This document shows positions 23,501 to 38,500 of a DNA stretch of 42,442 nt, piece by piece. The notes under the pieces are model-generated. The model ran no database searches and had not been told where the DNA came from. It saw only the letters and a list, made by a program, of their open reading frames with translations. This stretch comes from Saccoglossus kowalevskii (lineage: Eukaryota; Hemichordata; Enteropneusta; Harrimaniidae), in the NCBI RefSeq assembly GCF_000003605.2, contig NW_003111988.1, positions 1 to 42,442 of the forward strand. Reading direction: 5' to 3'. Made by a program: the position numbers and the translations under genes. Every line of letters begins with the position of its first letter. Positions within the stretch are counted from its first letter, which is position 1.

Positions 23501-26500
23501 TTTGCTAAGATTTCCTTTTAAATAGACAAATGGGTTTAAATATGTATAAAAGAATACATTTTTTAAATAAGTGACATTTCTGGACATTGAAGTTTTTGTT
23601 TCTGTATTCCTGACGTGTTTTGTCATAGCTGGTAATTGCAAGTGCACATGTGCACTATTTTCCCTAAGTATAACACTGCATTTGGAAGGTAGGACAGACT
23701 GAACTCTGATTTATACAGCATAATAAGCAGTCTGCTCTGAGAATCAGACCCACAACATCTCTGATGCAAGGTGAAAATGTTAACCGGTGTACCAGTGCTC
23801 AGAGTATTAGTTATACCATTCAAATGTGAAAAAAAAATCCATCCAATTATTAAAATCAACTATTGTGATTTTATTATTATTAATTATCTTGTGAAATGTT
23901 CCCAGTGATTAAATGATAGCGTAACTTATTAAATTGAACATATAGATATTGTGATCAGTACAATTTATTACCTTGCATTATATCTGATCAATACCCTGAG
24001 GGCGTGACAAAGCAGATAGGTGAGCTGCATTGATTATGACATTGGTCACTATATTATAAAACGCCATATTTTATTCCTTTATATCTTTCTAATTATGAAG
24101 TATGTTTTTTAGGTCTATGTAAAGTATAGGAGATTGAGAAAACTTGTTTCCACCGTCCTTCACCCAAGTGTTCACTGGGAAAACTGTTTTTATGTACATA
24201 AAAAAAAATAGGATCAAACGTCATGCTAATCTTAATAGAAGTTGGCATAACCGTTAAAAAAATATTAATTTTTCTTCCTAAAAATTATTTATTTTGCCCT
24301 ATATATTAGAATTGTTATTTTCGAAGGAAAAGTGTGTAAAATTGTATTGTGCTATGAGTTGTTATCAAGTTAAAAATAAAAACAGATTGAGGGAGTCCTT
24401 TCTGTTTGTCTTGTTAAAATGACTCAATCTTGTAACAAACCATCAGTGATACTTAACTTCAGTTATAATGAATGTTTTGGTTACTATGGCAATGAACAAA
24501 ATGATTGGCACTTGTATACAGGTGGTTGGTGCGTAGAGAAAGTAAACAGCAAAATATTATGTTTTTTCATTGAAGGAGGTGTGTATCCCTCATGAATATT
24601 CAGTGTCTTTATCTTCCAATCGTGTCAACTGACTCGTTGCTTATGCTTTTCCATCCCTTTGGGTTATAACATAAGTGTATTCTCATGCAAATTAGCAGGA
24701 CTCCCTGAGATACTAATATTATGGCCGCTATTTTGGCTCCGTAAGTAGCCTAACAAAGGGGGCCTGCTTAGAACCATAGTCAAGGCTGCCCTGAGCGCAC
24801 TTGTTAAAAGGGACTCCTCTTCCCGCATTGTTCATCACAAATTGATCGAACCTATCAGCCTTAAGCTCAACCATGAGTGGAGCTCTCCGTACAGACTGTA
24901 TGTCTATATATTTATTTTTTCTATCTAACATTGATTTTTTTAGAATTTTTTTTTAGCATTGACTTGATGAAATAGTCGCAAGTCATGAAGTTGATGTAAT
25001 ATTGCTTGTATTAATTTTGTGTTTGTATATTTATTCTAAATGTGAAAGTTAATGATTTGTTTCTGTCGATGTTATTGCATGTACTTTCGCACTGATTGAT
25101 GTTTTCTAAGCATGTTGCCTGTTGCTTTTAACAACTCTTGTTGCACTTTATTCCTGTATAGTACATTGCGGTTAATTTAACCTGTACTTTTACTTAAATT
25201 CATTCATCTTTTGATCATTTAAAATCTGATAGTGTGTGTCAAGGTTTTATTTAGGATGATTTTATCATTCTATTATTTTCATGTAAATTTGTCTTCTCAT
25301 TGTGAGTTGTTTCATGTCATTATTTTATATATCATTTGTTGTGTTTGTACATGTTTTCCCACAGTATTTATCTGCAGTGTTGATTAATTTCTTTTGTTTC
25401 TTTTTTCTTTCCAATACATCAGTGCCTTTCCATGTAAAGATCAAAACAGAACCAAAGAGTCCAAGTTACCACAATAAGCCTTGCGCGCATATGAAAACGA
25501 ATTTTGACTTTGAGCAGAAATTTGAATATGGAGAAAAAGCATTTGTGAACAGTCCTTATGAGCATCATCCTCCGCCTCCTACAACATCTCCGCCAGCACA
25601 GGAATCACCAGGTCCACCGCTTACACCGTTCAAAGACCACAGCGGTTCCTATCCTCCAACACCAGAGCAGGGATATCCGCAAACAGAAAAAAGGTAAGGA
25701 TACTTGACACATCCAGGGAGGGATTACCTATCTTAGGACTTAATTGTTATATTTGGTTGCTTTAATTTACTGTCAGGAAATAGTAATGAAATATGAGTTT
25801 TATTTCAAAAATTATCTAAAAAGTATTAATTCAGGGGTTATAATGTTACTGTAATTATCTGCTAATGAGAGATGGTTTCTTTGTTTCATTTAAATAACTG
25901 AAACTTGATATTACAATGTACAGTGTTGTCATCTTTCCTAAATAGAGTTATCTCAATTAAGCAGGCTTAACTTGGTTGGCTTTGTATTTCTTTTGTAGAG
26001 AATGCTCAAAAGTTGTGTGTGTGTGTGTGTTTTTTTCTCATGAGAAATTGATTCATTACCACCTTGTTACGACTAGGATGCTACCCCCTCCCTCCCTTTC
26101 TCCTCCTGCTGCTATAAAATTGCCCTCCCATTCTTCCATTGCTGCTCTCTTCTCTTCCCCTTGTTATACTACAGTGTTCTGTTAGTTTTCGATGAGTCGT
26201 GATTATAGCAATGACAGTATTCATCATTGGACATATGGGAAAATGTGTGTTTTGTTGAAATGAAAGGAATATTGTAAACCAAATAAATAGTGACATGACT
26301 TTCAAATCTGATCTTTGAGAGATTTATGAGTATACATTTGTATCAATGTTTTTTGCGTCTGTTTTATGTAGCTTTCAGGCATATCATATAAATCTAGGGA
26401 GTTTAGTTGAAGTCATGAAATGGCAATGTTTTTTGTACTCACTGTTGTACCATGGCCCCCAAACAAAACAAATACAAAACAATCTACGTCTGTTCACACC

Positions 26501-29500
26501 TCCAATTAAGCAAATGTCCTGTTGCGCCTGATAATTTGTTTTGTTCTGAAGTAGAAAAGTTGTATCTCGTGTGACCTGTGTAACAAAGTTTCAATGCAAT
26601 CATGTGTTTTTATAATCCAATTATTCTTTCCAGTAGGTACAAGGCAGAAATTCAATTTAGAATTATAAAAATATTTAGTCAAAATTGTTAATAATTATTT
26701 GTATGTTGCATATACATACAAGTTTTAAATTTCCTATCTGTAAATTGTTTCTTACTTTTTACCATTTTCTAGATTTCACAGACAGACTTCAGAACCATGT
26801 TTTCCCCCAGCACCAGACCAGCGTTCTTTCCATCGACAAGCATCAGAACCGAATTACGGAATATACAAACAAGACTTTCCAAACGGCTTATACGACAGAG
26901 TACCTGGCTTCCACATTAAACAAGAGCCCAGAGACTTTGGCTTTGAGCCACCAGCAGGTAAATTAAAATATTTTTTTTTTATTTAAAAAGAAATGCATTT
27001 GAGTATCCAGACATGAATGCAAACCTCAACCTCCTTGTTTTGTTTTACATGAATACCTTTTTTCATGGTAAAATACGACTACCTAACCTAATAAAACATC
27101 CTGATCTTATTCATTGATAATGTTTCATTTATGGATGAAATAATTTACAGAGTGAGTGATGTAAACACTGAGGTATTTTCTGCTCCCCATGTTCTTGGCT
27201 TGCCAGTATCTAACCATGTTTAGTGTTACTGGTCATAGAGTGATAAGCTAATTTATTTTTGTCTCATGACAATTGCAAAATATGAAATTCTACGGATATG
27301 AGACCTTCTTGCCACCAGACTTTTTTGTCAAAATTTTTTTGCACTTTTTTCTTCTATTACGGTATTCAATATTTCTAGAAATGAACCCTAATTTTGGCAA
27401 TGGACAAAATTTGAGTCAACTATAAATAGGACTATTTTGTAAATTTGTGATGAAAACTAGTGGTGAAAAGGTTAATTGATGTGATGTGGATTGTATTGTG
27501 TATATGACAGAAATTTAATAAATTTCTAGTTGAAGATCCATCAGTCCAAATTTTGTTAAATCCTTCACTTGTTACTTCAGTACTTAAGGAGTTAAAATAG
27601 GTCTTCCTTATAATGGGAAAGATTCCTTGATCTTTCTAATCAATATAGTTATACCCTGATCGCCATGGTTACTGTTGCATTTTTCCAGTGTTTTCAGTGG
27701 CCCATGTACAGGCATAATTAAATCAGTTAAGCCAGTGAGCATATGTGTTTGACGTCTCTGGCTACCTGGGATACAGGTAACAGGTTTTTGTGTGAAATTA
27801 ACCTGCCCACAAGAAACACATCATTAGCTCCATTCATTTCCCGATCAGTTTTGAACCATGCAAATGTTAGGAGAATAAGAATTAGTAGGTGGCACATGGT
27901 CAAGTTTGGTAAATAATAAATTACTGTGATGTAACCGTATTTAGTTTGTGATGTAGTCTTAATGTTCCCCATCGACATTTAAATAAAAATCCATAGTAAA
28001 ATATTAAGTTGGTTTACTGAATAGCAACAAAATATAATTATTAATAATTCTAAAAGTAGAAAGCAAAAGAAAAAATATCTATTTTAATAAAATTAATAAT
28101 CTTTTGGATGAATATTTAGAAATATTTGTATTCAATTATAATATTTTGTTGTATTTAATTATCAGTTTATTAGGAACCCAGTTGTGGAAAGTTGTTTATC
28201 CATTGCTCGTAGACATCCAAACAAGTCCAAATAACGAAAATCGATAGCCTTTCAGTGTGAAAGACCTATGTAATTACACAAACATTGATGGGTATGCCCT
28301 GTTCTCTGCCTGTTGGGCGTAAAAACCTGGCTTTTAAACTAAAATAAGTGTTTTCTGTCTTTCACTTCTAAAAATCACTTGGGGCTAACATTTCAGTTTA
28401 ATTGAAGATTTTCTATAAAAGGAAAACTATGAGAAAAAGAAAAGCAATACTAAATAGATAGAATCGCTGTATACATTTAAAGTGTCCTATCATTGTCAAT
28501 ACTCTAGTTTAGTATTAAAGTAGTTCCAGATAATAACCCAAAATGACCACTTTGACTGATTGGTAACTTGCAGCACTGGCTTCGAAAAACGGTGAATATT
28601 CATCTGTTTTTAAATACAATTTTCAAATTTGATTTATTTTGTCATTTTTTTTTTCTGACTGAATCAGTGTTGCATTTTTTGTTGTGAGGAATAATACGCA
28701 ACATTGAATGGATGCATCAGACAATATGTTTTGCATGTCATTGTAGTTTTGTATATCGTCTGACTGAATAGAGACTTTGTTAGCATAATAATAGCAATCA
28801 ATAGGTTCTAACAATGACTTGAGAGTTTAGTCCCAATTAGGAATACTTGGAATATAGGCTTTCACTTGCGTGTAATGCCCATACTACTGACTATTAACAA
28901 ATTGCATTATACGTAAATGTATCTCATAGTTTGTAACCTTGACGTTAAAGGCTTCAGTATGAATGCCATAATTTTTCTTGCCAAATTGTTCAATGTAAAA
29001 TTTTCCTGTTAATCTGTTGTTAGTTTTTTACATTGATCCAAATATTTTGAGAAAATAATTATGGAAAAGTTATGCAGGTTAATTTGTAAGGGGTGATCTC
29101 ATATTCAAACACCTGGGTCAAACCTGGGTTAACCTGGGTTTACCCGACCTGCCCTATTCAGACCTACTAGACCTAAAATATGCAAATTAGTAGTAGGTTT
29201 GAACCTAACCTCTGGATTAACTGCCCATTAACGCCCCCACTGAAAACAAACAACAGAGAACAAAGAAGACAGACCTAGGGAAACCTAGGTTTTTCTTACA
29301 ATACTGTTTCAGCCTGGTTTCAGTAGGAAAAAAAATAAGATGTATACTATGGTGAAGTGTTAAGAATTAGAGCAGCGATTTTTTTTTCTTTGCAATACTT
29401 GTACATGTAANNNNNNNNNNNNNNNNNNNNNNNNNNNNNNNNNNNNNNNNNNNNNNNNNNTTAGATAGTCCTCAATATTGCTCAGCAGAATGATCTCAGG

Positions 29501-32500
29501 CATTTTTCATATTGTAACTAAACAATTACTGAACTGAAATTTACACAAATGTCTCATTTGTTAATGCTTGTTGCATCACAATGCAAACTCACCCAGACCT
29601 ATTCATATCTCAGTGACTATAAGTTTTAAATGCTATCACTATTAGATAGCCAAAAAAAATCAGACAACAAGCAGTCTGTCGGCTGAGATAGCTCCGCTGT
29701 TAGCAATGCACATTTCAATTAAAGAACTGAAGATATCATTAGAAAATGAACAATATGTATAGTATCAAAGCAAAGGACCTTGCTGTTTTCAACAAGAATT
29801 CAAAAATATCACTTTTCACCAAAAATGACAAAAATAATCATCAAAATTAAGTAATTGAAGATATCACCACGAAATTAGGGGTGATCTCATATTCAAACAC
29901 CTGGGTCAAACCTGGGTTAACCTGGGTTAACCTGGGTTTACCCGACCTGCCCGATTCAGACCTACTAGACCTAAAATATGCAAATTAGTAGTAGGTTTGA
30001 ACCTAACCTCCGGATTAACTGCCCATTAACGCCCCCACTGAAAACAAACAACAGAGAACAAAGAAGACAGACCTAGGGAAACCTAGGTTTTTCTTACAAT
30101 ACTGTTTCAGCCTGGTTTCAGTAGGAAAAAAAATAAGATGTATACTATGGTGAAGTGTTAAGAATTAGAGCAGCGATTTTTTTTCTTTGCAATACTTGTA
30201 CATGTAAATGCTAATAAAAACAAACTTGCATTTGTTTCACAAATCTATTTACATCATGTCATTTATAAGTGTGATGAAAATTATATTCATTTATTTCTGT
30301 GATTGGTAATAATAATCGGTTTCCCACAACTTACATTTTGGTACAAGTCAATACAATTGTTATTGTTATTCAATTTATCTGGAATTAATTACAGACGTGA
30401 TGGTTTGTTATATTTTGTCATTAAATGTGAATCAAGTGATACCATAAACCCTCTCTATTGTGATATATATGGTAAATTAATGTTTGGAACAGAACAGGGA
30501 AAAGATGCTCTAGAATTTTAATGAGCAGCTTCTTAGGATAAATTACTTACGTTATATATATATTTGGCATAGTCAGTAAAATATGTTTATCCATGGAGCG
30601 AACTTGTACATTTTGTCCGCAACAAGTACGGTCAGTTTTGTGTTCATGTCAGTTCATAAATTCATAGAACACATTTTTTGGTTAAGTTTGTAAAGTCTGT
30701 GAGACTGCGAGTTATCAAAATATGATGAAAGTATTAAATCGATAATGGCAACATTGTTTTCTACGAAGGCATCTGAAAACCACAGTTCCTCTATCACTGT
30801 GTCAAAACTAAAGTCGGGGCTAATGCTACGACTCCGGCGCTACGACCACCATAACACGGGTATTTACCGCTGCCGATATCTTACTTTTTTGTGACAAAAT
30901 GCACACATTTCGAACCCCCGGTTAATTAAAAATAAACGATGATTTTAGAAAATACATCGAAGCACAGTGCCTTGAGGGACTGTGGGCGAAGTAGGCAGCG
31001 AGATACACATGTATTGTTTTAAACACCGCAGAAAATCATGCACTCAACGCAGCCATCTTGGTTACCTCAATCAGAATTCCCCCTTGTCACCCAGCATGCA
31101 TCGATTGCGATATCGCAACGTGCACTGTGTCGCCTTGGGCGACGGTCTTAGGTACAAGGCACTCTATGAATGAGGTATTTTCAGAGGTCGGGGTTCGTTT
31201 TTTATAAGCAGTCTCGTCTGCAGATGAATAGGCGTAAATAATCAGCGCGAGTCCATTTAATTTATTATTAAATTTTCTGTTTTGATACTTCGTGTCACTG
31301 GAAATTGAATAAGAAAAACTGCAAATAACCGATGTGCAGCAAATCGAAATAAATTTTCATGGCGTACGCTGCATTTGTTTTTCCGGATTTTGCGATGCCG
31401 CACTCCTGAATGAACTGTTTGAAAATTGAACGCGCAACAGTAGTAAAGGCTTAAACGCAGTAGCGTAAGTCTCAAGTGCAACTTTGTATCAACAAATGTT
31501 CGCCTTTTGATACTTATTAGCTGTCAGAGACACATATCAATTGTCCAGCCCAATGAAAAGTCTGATTCACGTCCTCTGCTCAACTTGCGACTCGGGCGTA
31601 ACAGTTTATCAAAACAAAACAATTTATTCAGCACGCTGTTCACCGATATACAAGAGTGTTTTTTTAGGCAAGGCACACGGTAAAATGACTACTGTACACC
31701 AATAAATCGACACATTTTAGAGACAACTATCTAGTCTTCAAAAAGCAATGTAAACTCTGTCAATCTTAAAAATAAACAACAGCTTGAATGAGGTGTGAAT
31801 GAGATCGGTTCGAACCGCAGTTTTTATGCAAATTCGTGCGGTCGTCCTGAACCGCACTGTCTATTGTTTAAACTTACGAACCGCAAAACTGGGTTTTGTA
31901 CGGGCGGTTTAGGGCGGTTTGGGTTTTCGTAGGTTTGACCCTCATGTTTGAATATGAGATCACCCCTAAATAACAAAAATTTACTTAATTTGTGATTTTC
32001 TGTTCACTCTTAAATGTCTGCTGAAAAAAATCAATTGATTTTGAACTTTTTTTTAATAGTTCAATGCTACCAGAGTTGAATATAGCATTGAGATGCACTT
32101 ACTAAAGCCAAATTAACCATCATCGAATGGAAATGTCCAAAAAAAATAGTACTGCATCTAATCCCACGTGATTTTTGACGTCACTTCGATGTTTGTCCAG
32201 TTTTCACATTCTGTGTATACAATATTATTAAGCGTGGACATGTCCAAAAAATAGTTTTGAGTCTGATCCCACCTGATTTTTTTGATGTCACTTTGATGTT
32301 TGTCCAGTTTTTACATTCCTAGTGGGTTTCTGTTCAACTGATATCTCAAGAACCAATCATCTCATTTCAATGAAACTTGGTAGGGTTGAAATAAATCATG
32401 CATAAATCTGGTAACTTTTCGATGTCTTTAGAACCAGATTTGATTGAACCTTGGTGCATAGTTTGGCTGGAATACTACATACCTATGCAATTTGTTTAGG

Positions 32501-35500
32501 GTAGAAACCTTGCATATAATTACCTAATTTACATAAATTAGCCAATTATTATCATTGACATACTCATTAGATTTCAATGTGCAAGTGCTCTGGGATAAGA
32601 GTTGAAATCCTTTCATACTAATCATCTAATTTTCATAAAATAGACAATTTTGTGATATCTCAATAATTCTGAGATTTAAAAGAACTTTACAAGCTTCTTC
32701 TTGGAGGCTAATTCCTATCTATTTCTGCAATGTGTCTCTAGTCTATCCTCGGCGTATGGGATTTCTAAACTTAAATCTTCAGTTCAAATTAATGTGAACT
32801 AGACGGATACATTTCAGTATCTGTAAAATTACAAAAAATTGATATTGTGTAGCGAATGGTTTGATCTTTTATCTGCATGGTAGAAATGTCTTCATCTTGT
32901 TCAACATATTGAATTGATTCTGAACTGGTTCTATCTTTTTGTATGCATGTATTGACTTGTCCCAGGGTAGCACCAATATATTTAAAGTACCCTGAGCGGT
33001 TAGCTTTGCTATTGACTTTTATTAGGATCTGTAAGGTGTCAGGAGTTCAAGTCTGGTGTGCTCAGGCTAAATATTGCAATCTTGATCAAGAATTACTTTT
33101 AAATGGTATAATATGACTTTTAGTCGATTATGGAAAAAAGAAACCTATGAATTGATGCAGTTGCTATGGTGATTAGATGAGAAGAGAGATTATCGCAAAT
33201 AGAGAAATCATGTAGCATAAATGATGATGGAACACTGTCTGATTCATTGAAACAAATTGTTCTATGAAACAAGAAAACAGCGCTGTATTGATTGGATTTT
33301 CATTGGGCTTGATTTTGAGCTGATTCCACGTGTTGCGTTATTAGTACATGCATCAAACTTTACTAGAAAATTTATTTAAAAAATAAATAAATTCTCAAAC
33401 TGTTTTGGGAGAAATAAAAATGTTTTCTACAGAAAAAAAGGGGGGCATCTTTTTCAATTCCACAGTAGCAGAAAAGGTAGCCATATTTTGTTAATAAGTA
33501 GTATCATGTGTGTGGTTATTGATAGTTTGGTTGACAGCCTTAAGTCATGCATTGTGGGAGTTTTCAGTGCTCTCTTGGGAAAATCCATTAGGTTATAGGG
33601 TAGATAGCTAGAAAATGAAATGCATTTTAGAAATCTTTAACTCTAATGTGAATTGTTTATGAAGTGAACCCCTTAGGAGAAGAGGAATAAAATGATGATT
33701 AGTTTTGTATCGATGATTTTTGTCTTCTGCTTTCAAGAAAAATGTGAATGGCTTTGGTTGAATAGTGGCTGTGGGTTTATACAATAATTCAGACAGCTAG
33801 CATTTGGTGGCATACTGCGAGTCGGTTGATCAACTACAGTTTAAATGGCTCCCTCTGGTTTAGTAATGGAAAAAGCTAACACTGGGAGGGAGAACTCATT
33901 CAGAAACAGAGGGCTTGGAGCAAAGCGTGGACCTCCTGTTGGTTGTTTTTAAGAATTGAATCGGGGCTGTGAACAAAGAGGAAATATCGAACTTGAAGTA
34001 CAGTAACGAGCCCTGGTCATATACAATGTTTGTTTGTTGAAATACTGTTTGCATGCTGAGGCAATTTCTGGCAAACACAATATTTAGTTAAAATTTGTTG
34101 GTTTGATTATTTATTGGGTATTAAAAATCTACATCATCAAATTTTAAAACCCCCCAAAAAACATGTTTGTTTTACTAAGTGATTTGCGAGGTGTGATGTC
34201 ATAATGTTCTATTTTTGTAGATAGGTGAATGGTTTGCTGTGAAACTTGCAGCTGTATCGTGATAAAAATAACACATTATTTGAAGTGTTCTATATCTGAA
34301 CTGATATGGACTTCCACCCACACTAAATATAAACTAAATATCTGCTGATAAATCTTCTATTCTCACTTTTTGTCAGGTCTTATCTTTTGAATTTTGTAAA
34401 ATTTTTAGCAAATTGTTGTCATTTGTATACAGGCACTATTGTTGAAAGTTGTTGTGATCGCACAGCGTATTGTTACTTATAAACTGTTTCCCCCCTTTAT
34501 TTATTTTTCTTATGGGTAAATTAAAAAAATACTGTAAACCATTTATTTTTCACTGCCACGTATTTTCATTTTCTTTGAACTTTTAAAAAACATTACATTT
34601 TTATTTTAAAATTAAATAATTTTAATATGTCTGAGTAATCTATATCTTAAATTGAAGTGATTGAAATTGACTGAAAATGTAATTCCATGGTGCCTGTGGT
34701 TTCATTGATATATGTTGACAGTCCAAGCATACATTCAACAATTTAACATTGGTTTAAATGGAGATATTGTGCCTGTATAATCTGATTTGAACCAAGCTTT
34801 GCGCAAAGTGAGGTAAAATATGCCCAACAGTGCTTTGATTGTGTGTATCATTACCCTCGACTTGTACACTGTAATTTCAGTTTGCACATCGACAAACAAA
34901 GTGAAAAGTGTCTATTGAAAGTTGTTGCTTGATGGCTGGAGGCACAGATGGAGATATCTTGTGATCGTTTCTGCTTGGCAAACCAAGCAAAGATTTCTTA
35001 AATATTCCATTTACCACACTGATTAGGTTTCCTTTATTTTTACATCAGTAGAAAAATTGTTGGATTTTTTTTGGTGAGATAAGCAAGACCCCTAACCACA
35101 CAAGTCCTGTGTTATTTACTGTTGGGAATTGATTCATCTATTGCTAGGGATGAACTTTCATCGAAAATATGATCTTTCTTTTTCGAATTAACTTTTCATG
35201 AGCAATTTATCAGTATTGTGCACCGATTCAAATCGAGAACAAATGACTTTAGGCCTTTAGCCTCTTTGTTGATTGGAAAAAACAAAAACAAGTGCATCAA
35301 AAATTTCATAAATTAGGAAGACTATAAAATACTATGAAATGATTGAAAATGAAATTGTGGTCTGGTTTTGCTTGCATTGAACAAACTCCTGTATATTCTC
35401 CAATGAAAATAACAGTTGGCTAATTTCCAAAATGGTGGTATTCACATTTGTGTGAGTTGACATACAGTACGTGTGCAACACATGTAGAATAAATGAGATC

Positions 35501-38500
35501 CTCTCACAATGAATAAATGAGATCGTCTCCTATTGGAGATTTTCTCCGTAGTGTGCTATAGCAAGTCATTATCAATCAGGGAAGGCATTTTTTACTCAAA
35601 CTTTCCGCCAATCATATTAAATGCCAACCTTATAAATCACTAAAAGACAGTAATACAATACTTTAAACTGTAGGTTTTATTATTTTTTTTAAACTGAGGA
35701 ACTTGAAACTCTAAGTTGTCAGCTAATGAGGTAGCCCACAGTGACGCAGGTCACCACTACTCTCCTCTGAGCACATGTAAGATGAAACTGGATAGTATGT
35801 AGCGATGAACTAATCATATTTTGAAGATGAGATTTCAGAGTATCTATTGGCTTAATTGGGTAGTCTGATGTTACACTGTGTTTTTGGAGCTGTGTATATC
35901 ACATATTATTCCTCAGTTAAGTAAGGATATTAGGCAGGTGCCATCCTTTGATCAGAACTGAATGAACAAGAGATGGGCACTATATACCTTATAAAATATA
36001 ACACATATGAATGTATGGATTTTATATCTGATAATTTTGAAAAATATATTTCATGTTATACATTATAGAGATAAAAATCTACTGCACATATGGTTTGACA
36101 GTAAAATTATTATTTACAGTTGCTAGATATCACTAGGGGGAAATCCAATATGTAATTTTTATTTAAAAAAAATCTGTGTTATATAAAAATCTATTATAGA
36201 AAAGTAACCTGAAAATTGTCTCAGTAACCGGACAATTTCAAGAAATATTTCACTTGAATTTGTAAATATTTTTTATATAAACCATGATTGTTAGAGGTTT
36301 GTACAAATAATTAAATAAGAATTTTGTTTTCTGTTCACAGAAGTGCCTACATGTATAAACTACCCAAGACCAGCCGAAACCTATGGGTTACACAGCAGTC
36401 CACCCGATGGTAAGCTAGCAGTTCTTTAATTTAAAATTCCTGTGGGACCAGTATTGCATTCTAGTTTGCCTGCTAAAATTATCACACTATAAGAAGATGC
36501 TTTTCCTGAATTGACTACAATTTACCAAAAACAATACCTTTTCCATTCCATCAAAGATGAGAGAATATTGTCACTTTTTCATTCGACATGACAAATTGTA
36601 CACCTTTTAGTTGACAGCAATAAAATATCATCATACTTTTCATTTGACTGTAATGACAAATTGTTGCACTTTTCATTGACAATGATTCGTTGCAATTTTT
36701 AGTTGACAATGTGAAATTGCCACACTTTGCATTTGAAAAAAAAATGACAAATTGTTGAATATTTCATTTAACAATGACAAATTGTGACATTTTATCTGGC
36801 AATGACAAATTGTTATACTTTTCATTGACAGCAATAACAATATTTTCATAAATTTGGATAATTTTAATCTGATTTGGTCAAACAAAAAACTAATAGATTG
36901 GATGATGGTGACTGTAGTAACGTTCGCGATGACTATATAGTGATTTTCTCATTTGATAGTATTGCAGGCAGGGAAGATGCCATGTCTGTTTGTTTGTTAG
37001 TTATGTGTGTTAAATTGTATGCAGTATTACAATGATGTTACTAGATAATGTATATATGCTAAGAAATTAGCCTTGTAGTGCTGGACGGTTTTTACTGTCC
37101 ACATTTTTGCTTCAGTAACGTTGATGTGTTCGAAATTGTTGAATGGTACTTTATTAGTTAAGAGTCAAGGGAGATTGACAAGGTAACCTTTAGCGCAAAG
37201 TTGCATGTTGCGACTCTTTTTAACCGATAAAGTAACCTGCTTCACTTGTGATATAAACATGCTACCTAAATGCCCGATATTAACGAGGAACCTTTTAGCT
37301 GTATATTTGTTAAAAGCCTGACTGAGAACGAAAATGTCATTCGGTAACACTGACAAACCCGTCCAGATAAAGCTGTCGTGTAATTCATATTACGCATGTC
37401 AGGTGTAAATGCTTTGGACGAATTTTTTCTCTGCGCCTTCATTTTGTTTCTCTAAGTTAATATATAGTCTTTTGTCAAGACAATTTAAAACCTTCGGGCA
37501 TGTTTGAAGATTTATCGTATGATGTTAGCGTCTTTAACAGTTAAAAATTAAGTTGCATTTAAACATGTCTAGTAGACATTTTGACTTGTATATGCAAATA
37601 ATTGTGCTGTGCTTTTTACATTATACCAACTATGATTGAACATTTTCTATTTTGTTTTTATTTTGAATATATCTTGTTTAAGAAACGATTAATTGCTGTA
37701 CTGCTTGATACAGGTTGAATCTTTCTCCTAAATTAGTGATAAATCTCTTTCTGTGCTGTCTAACTCAATATTAATAAATATGGAGAGTAACAGCTACCAA
37801 CCTTAATGAGAATCCATATGTGAGATTTTGTGTTCACCTTCATAATTTTGCTAATGAATTATTTGATTCTATATTAAACTTCGAATTGCCTTTTAAAAAC
37901 ATTAATATTTGAAAATATAAATGAAATGATTTGTTAATCCATAAACCATAAAAAGCAAAGGGTAATTAGATATTGAGAAGTCAAAAATTAAGGGTAGAAT
38001 TGAAAGATTTCATTTCCTAAAAGCACAAACTATATAATTTTTTTGTTTGCAAATTAATGGGATTGAGTAGATGGTTTGGGATGGATTAAGGGATGTATTA
38101 TGAGGCAATTTATCATAACTGAAGAGATTATCTTGTGTTTTGAGATTAATAATAAGATTCTTGTTTCTACAGTGGAGCTAGATTCAAGTTAATAAGGAAT
38201 ACTTTTATGCTAAGCTGACATCAAAGAATCTATACACCATATGGTTTTCAGTGATGAGGGTGTACAGTACCAACCAGTGAACACTAATCAACTGTCATAC
38301 CTTCGCTGCAAACAAGCAGCAGTAGAGCAAAACATTATTTTTCTTATTGTTGTACATTGTAAATTTGGTTTTTCTGGATCCCACCCGATCCACCCGAATC
38401 TATGTAGATAATATAGTATTAAAACGATCTGTAATAACATATGTTACGTCTTGGATTCAACACTAAAATTGTTTGCAACGCAAATATCAACATTGTCTGT

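Larger units (their letters stand above)
26958..36340 (+). other. Intron 6 (9.4 kb), hosts DNA transposon copies
   Basis: The largest intron in view. It holds two copies of a terminal-inverted-repeat element (29089-31967), an N gap (29411-29460), a 107-bp tandem duplication (32127-32335) and a tRNA-derived SINE-like head (32990-33066). The remainder is AT-rich sequence in which no exon was recognised. Confidence 0.85.

Noticed and set aside
35728-35745. TGAGGTAG, resembling the let-7 seed
   Set aside because: The match stops after eight bases and no matching hairpin arm was seen.
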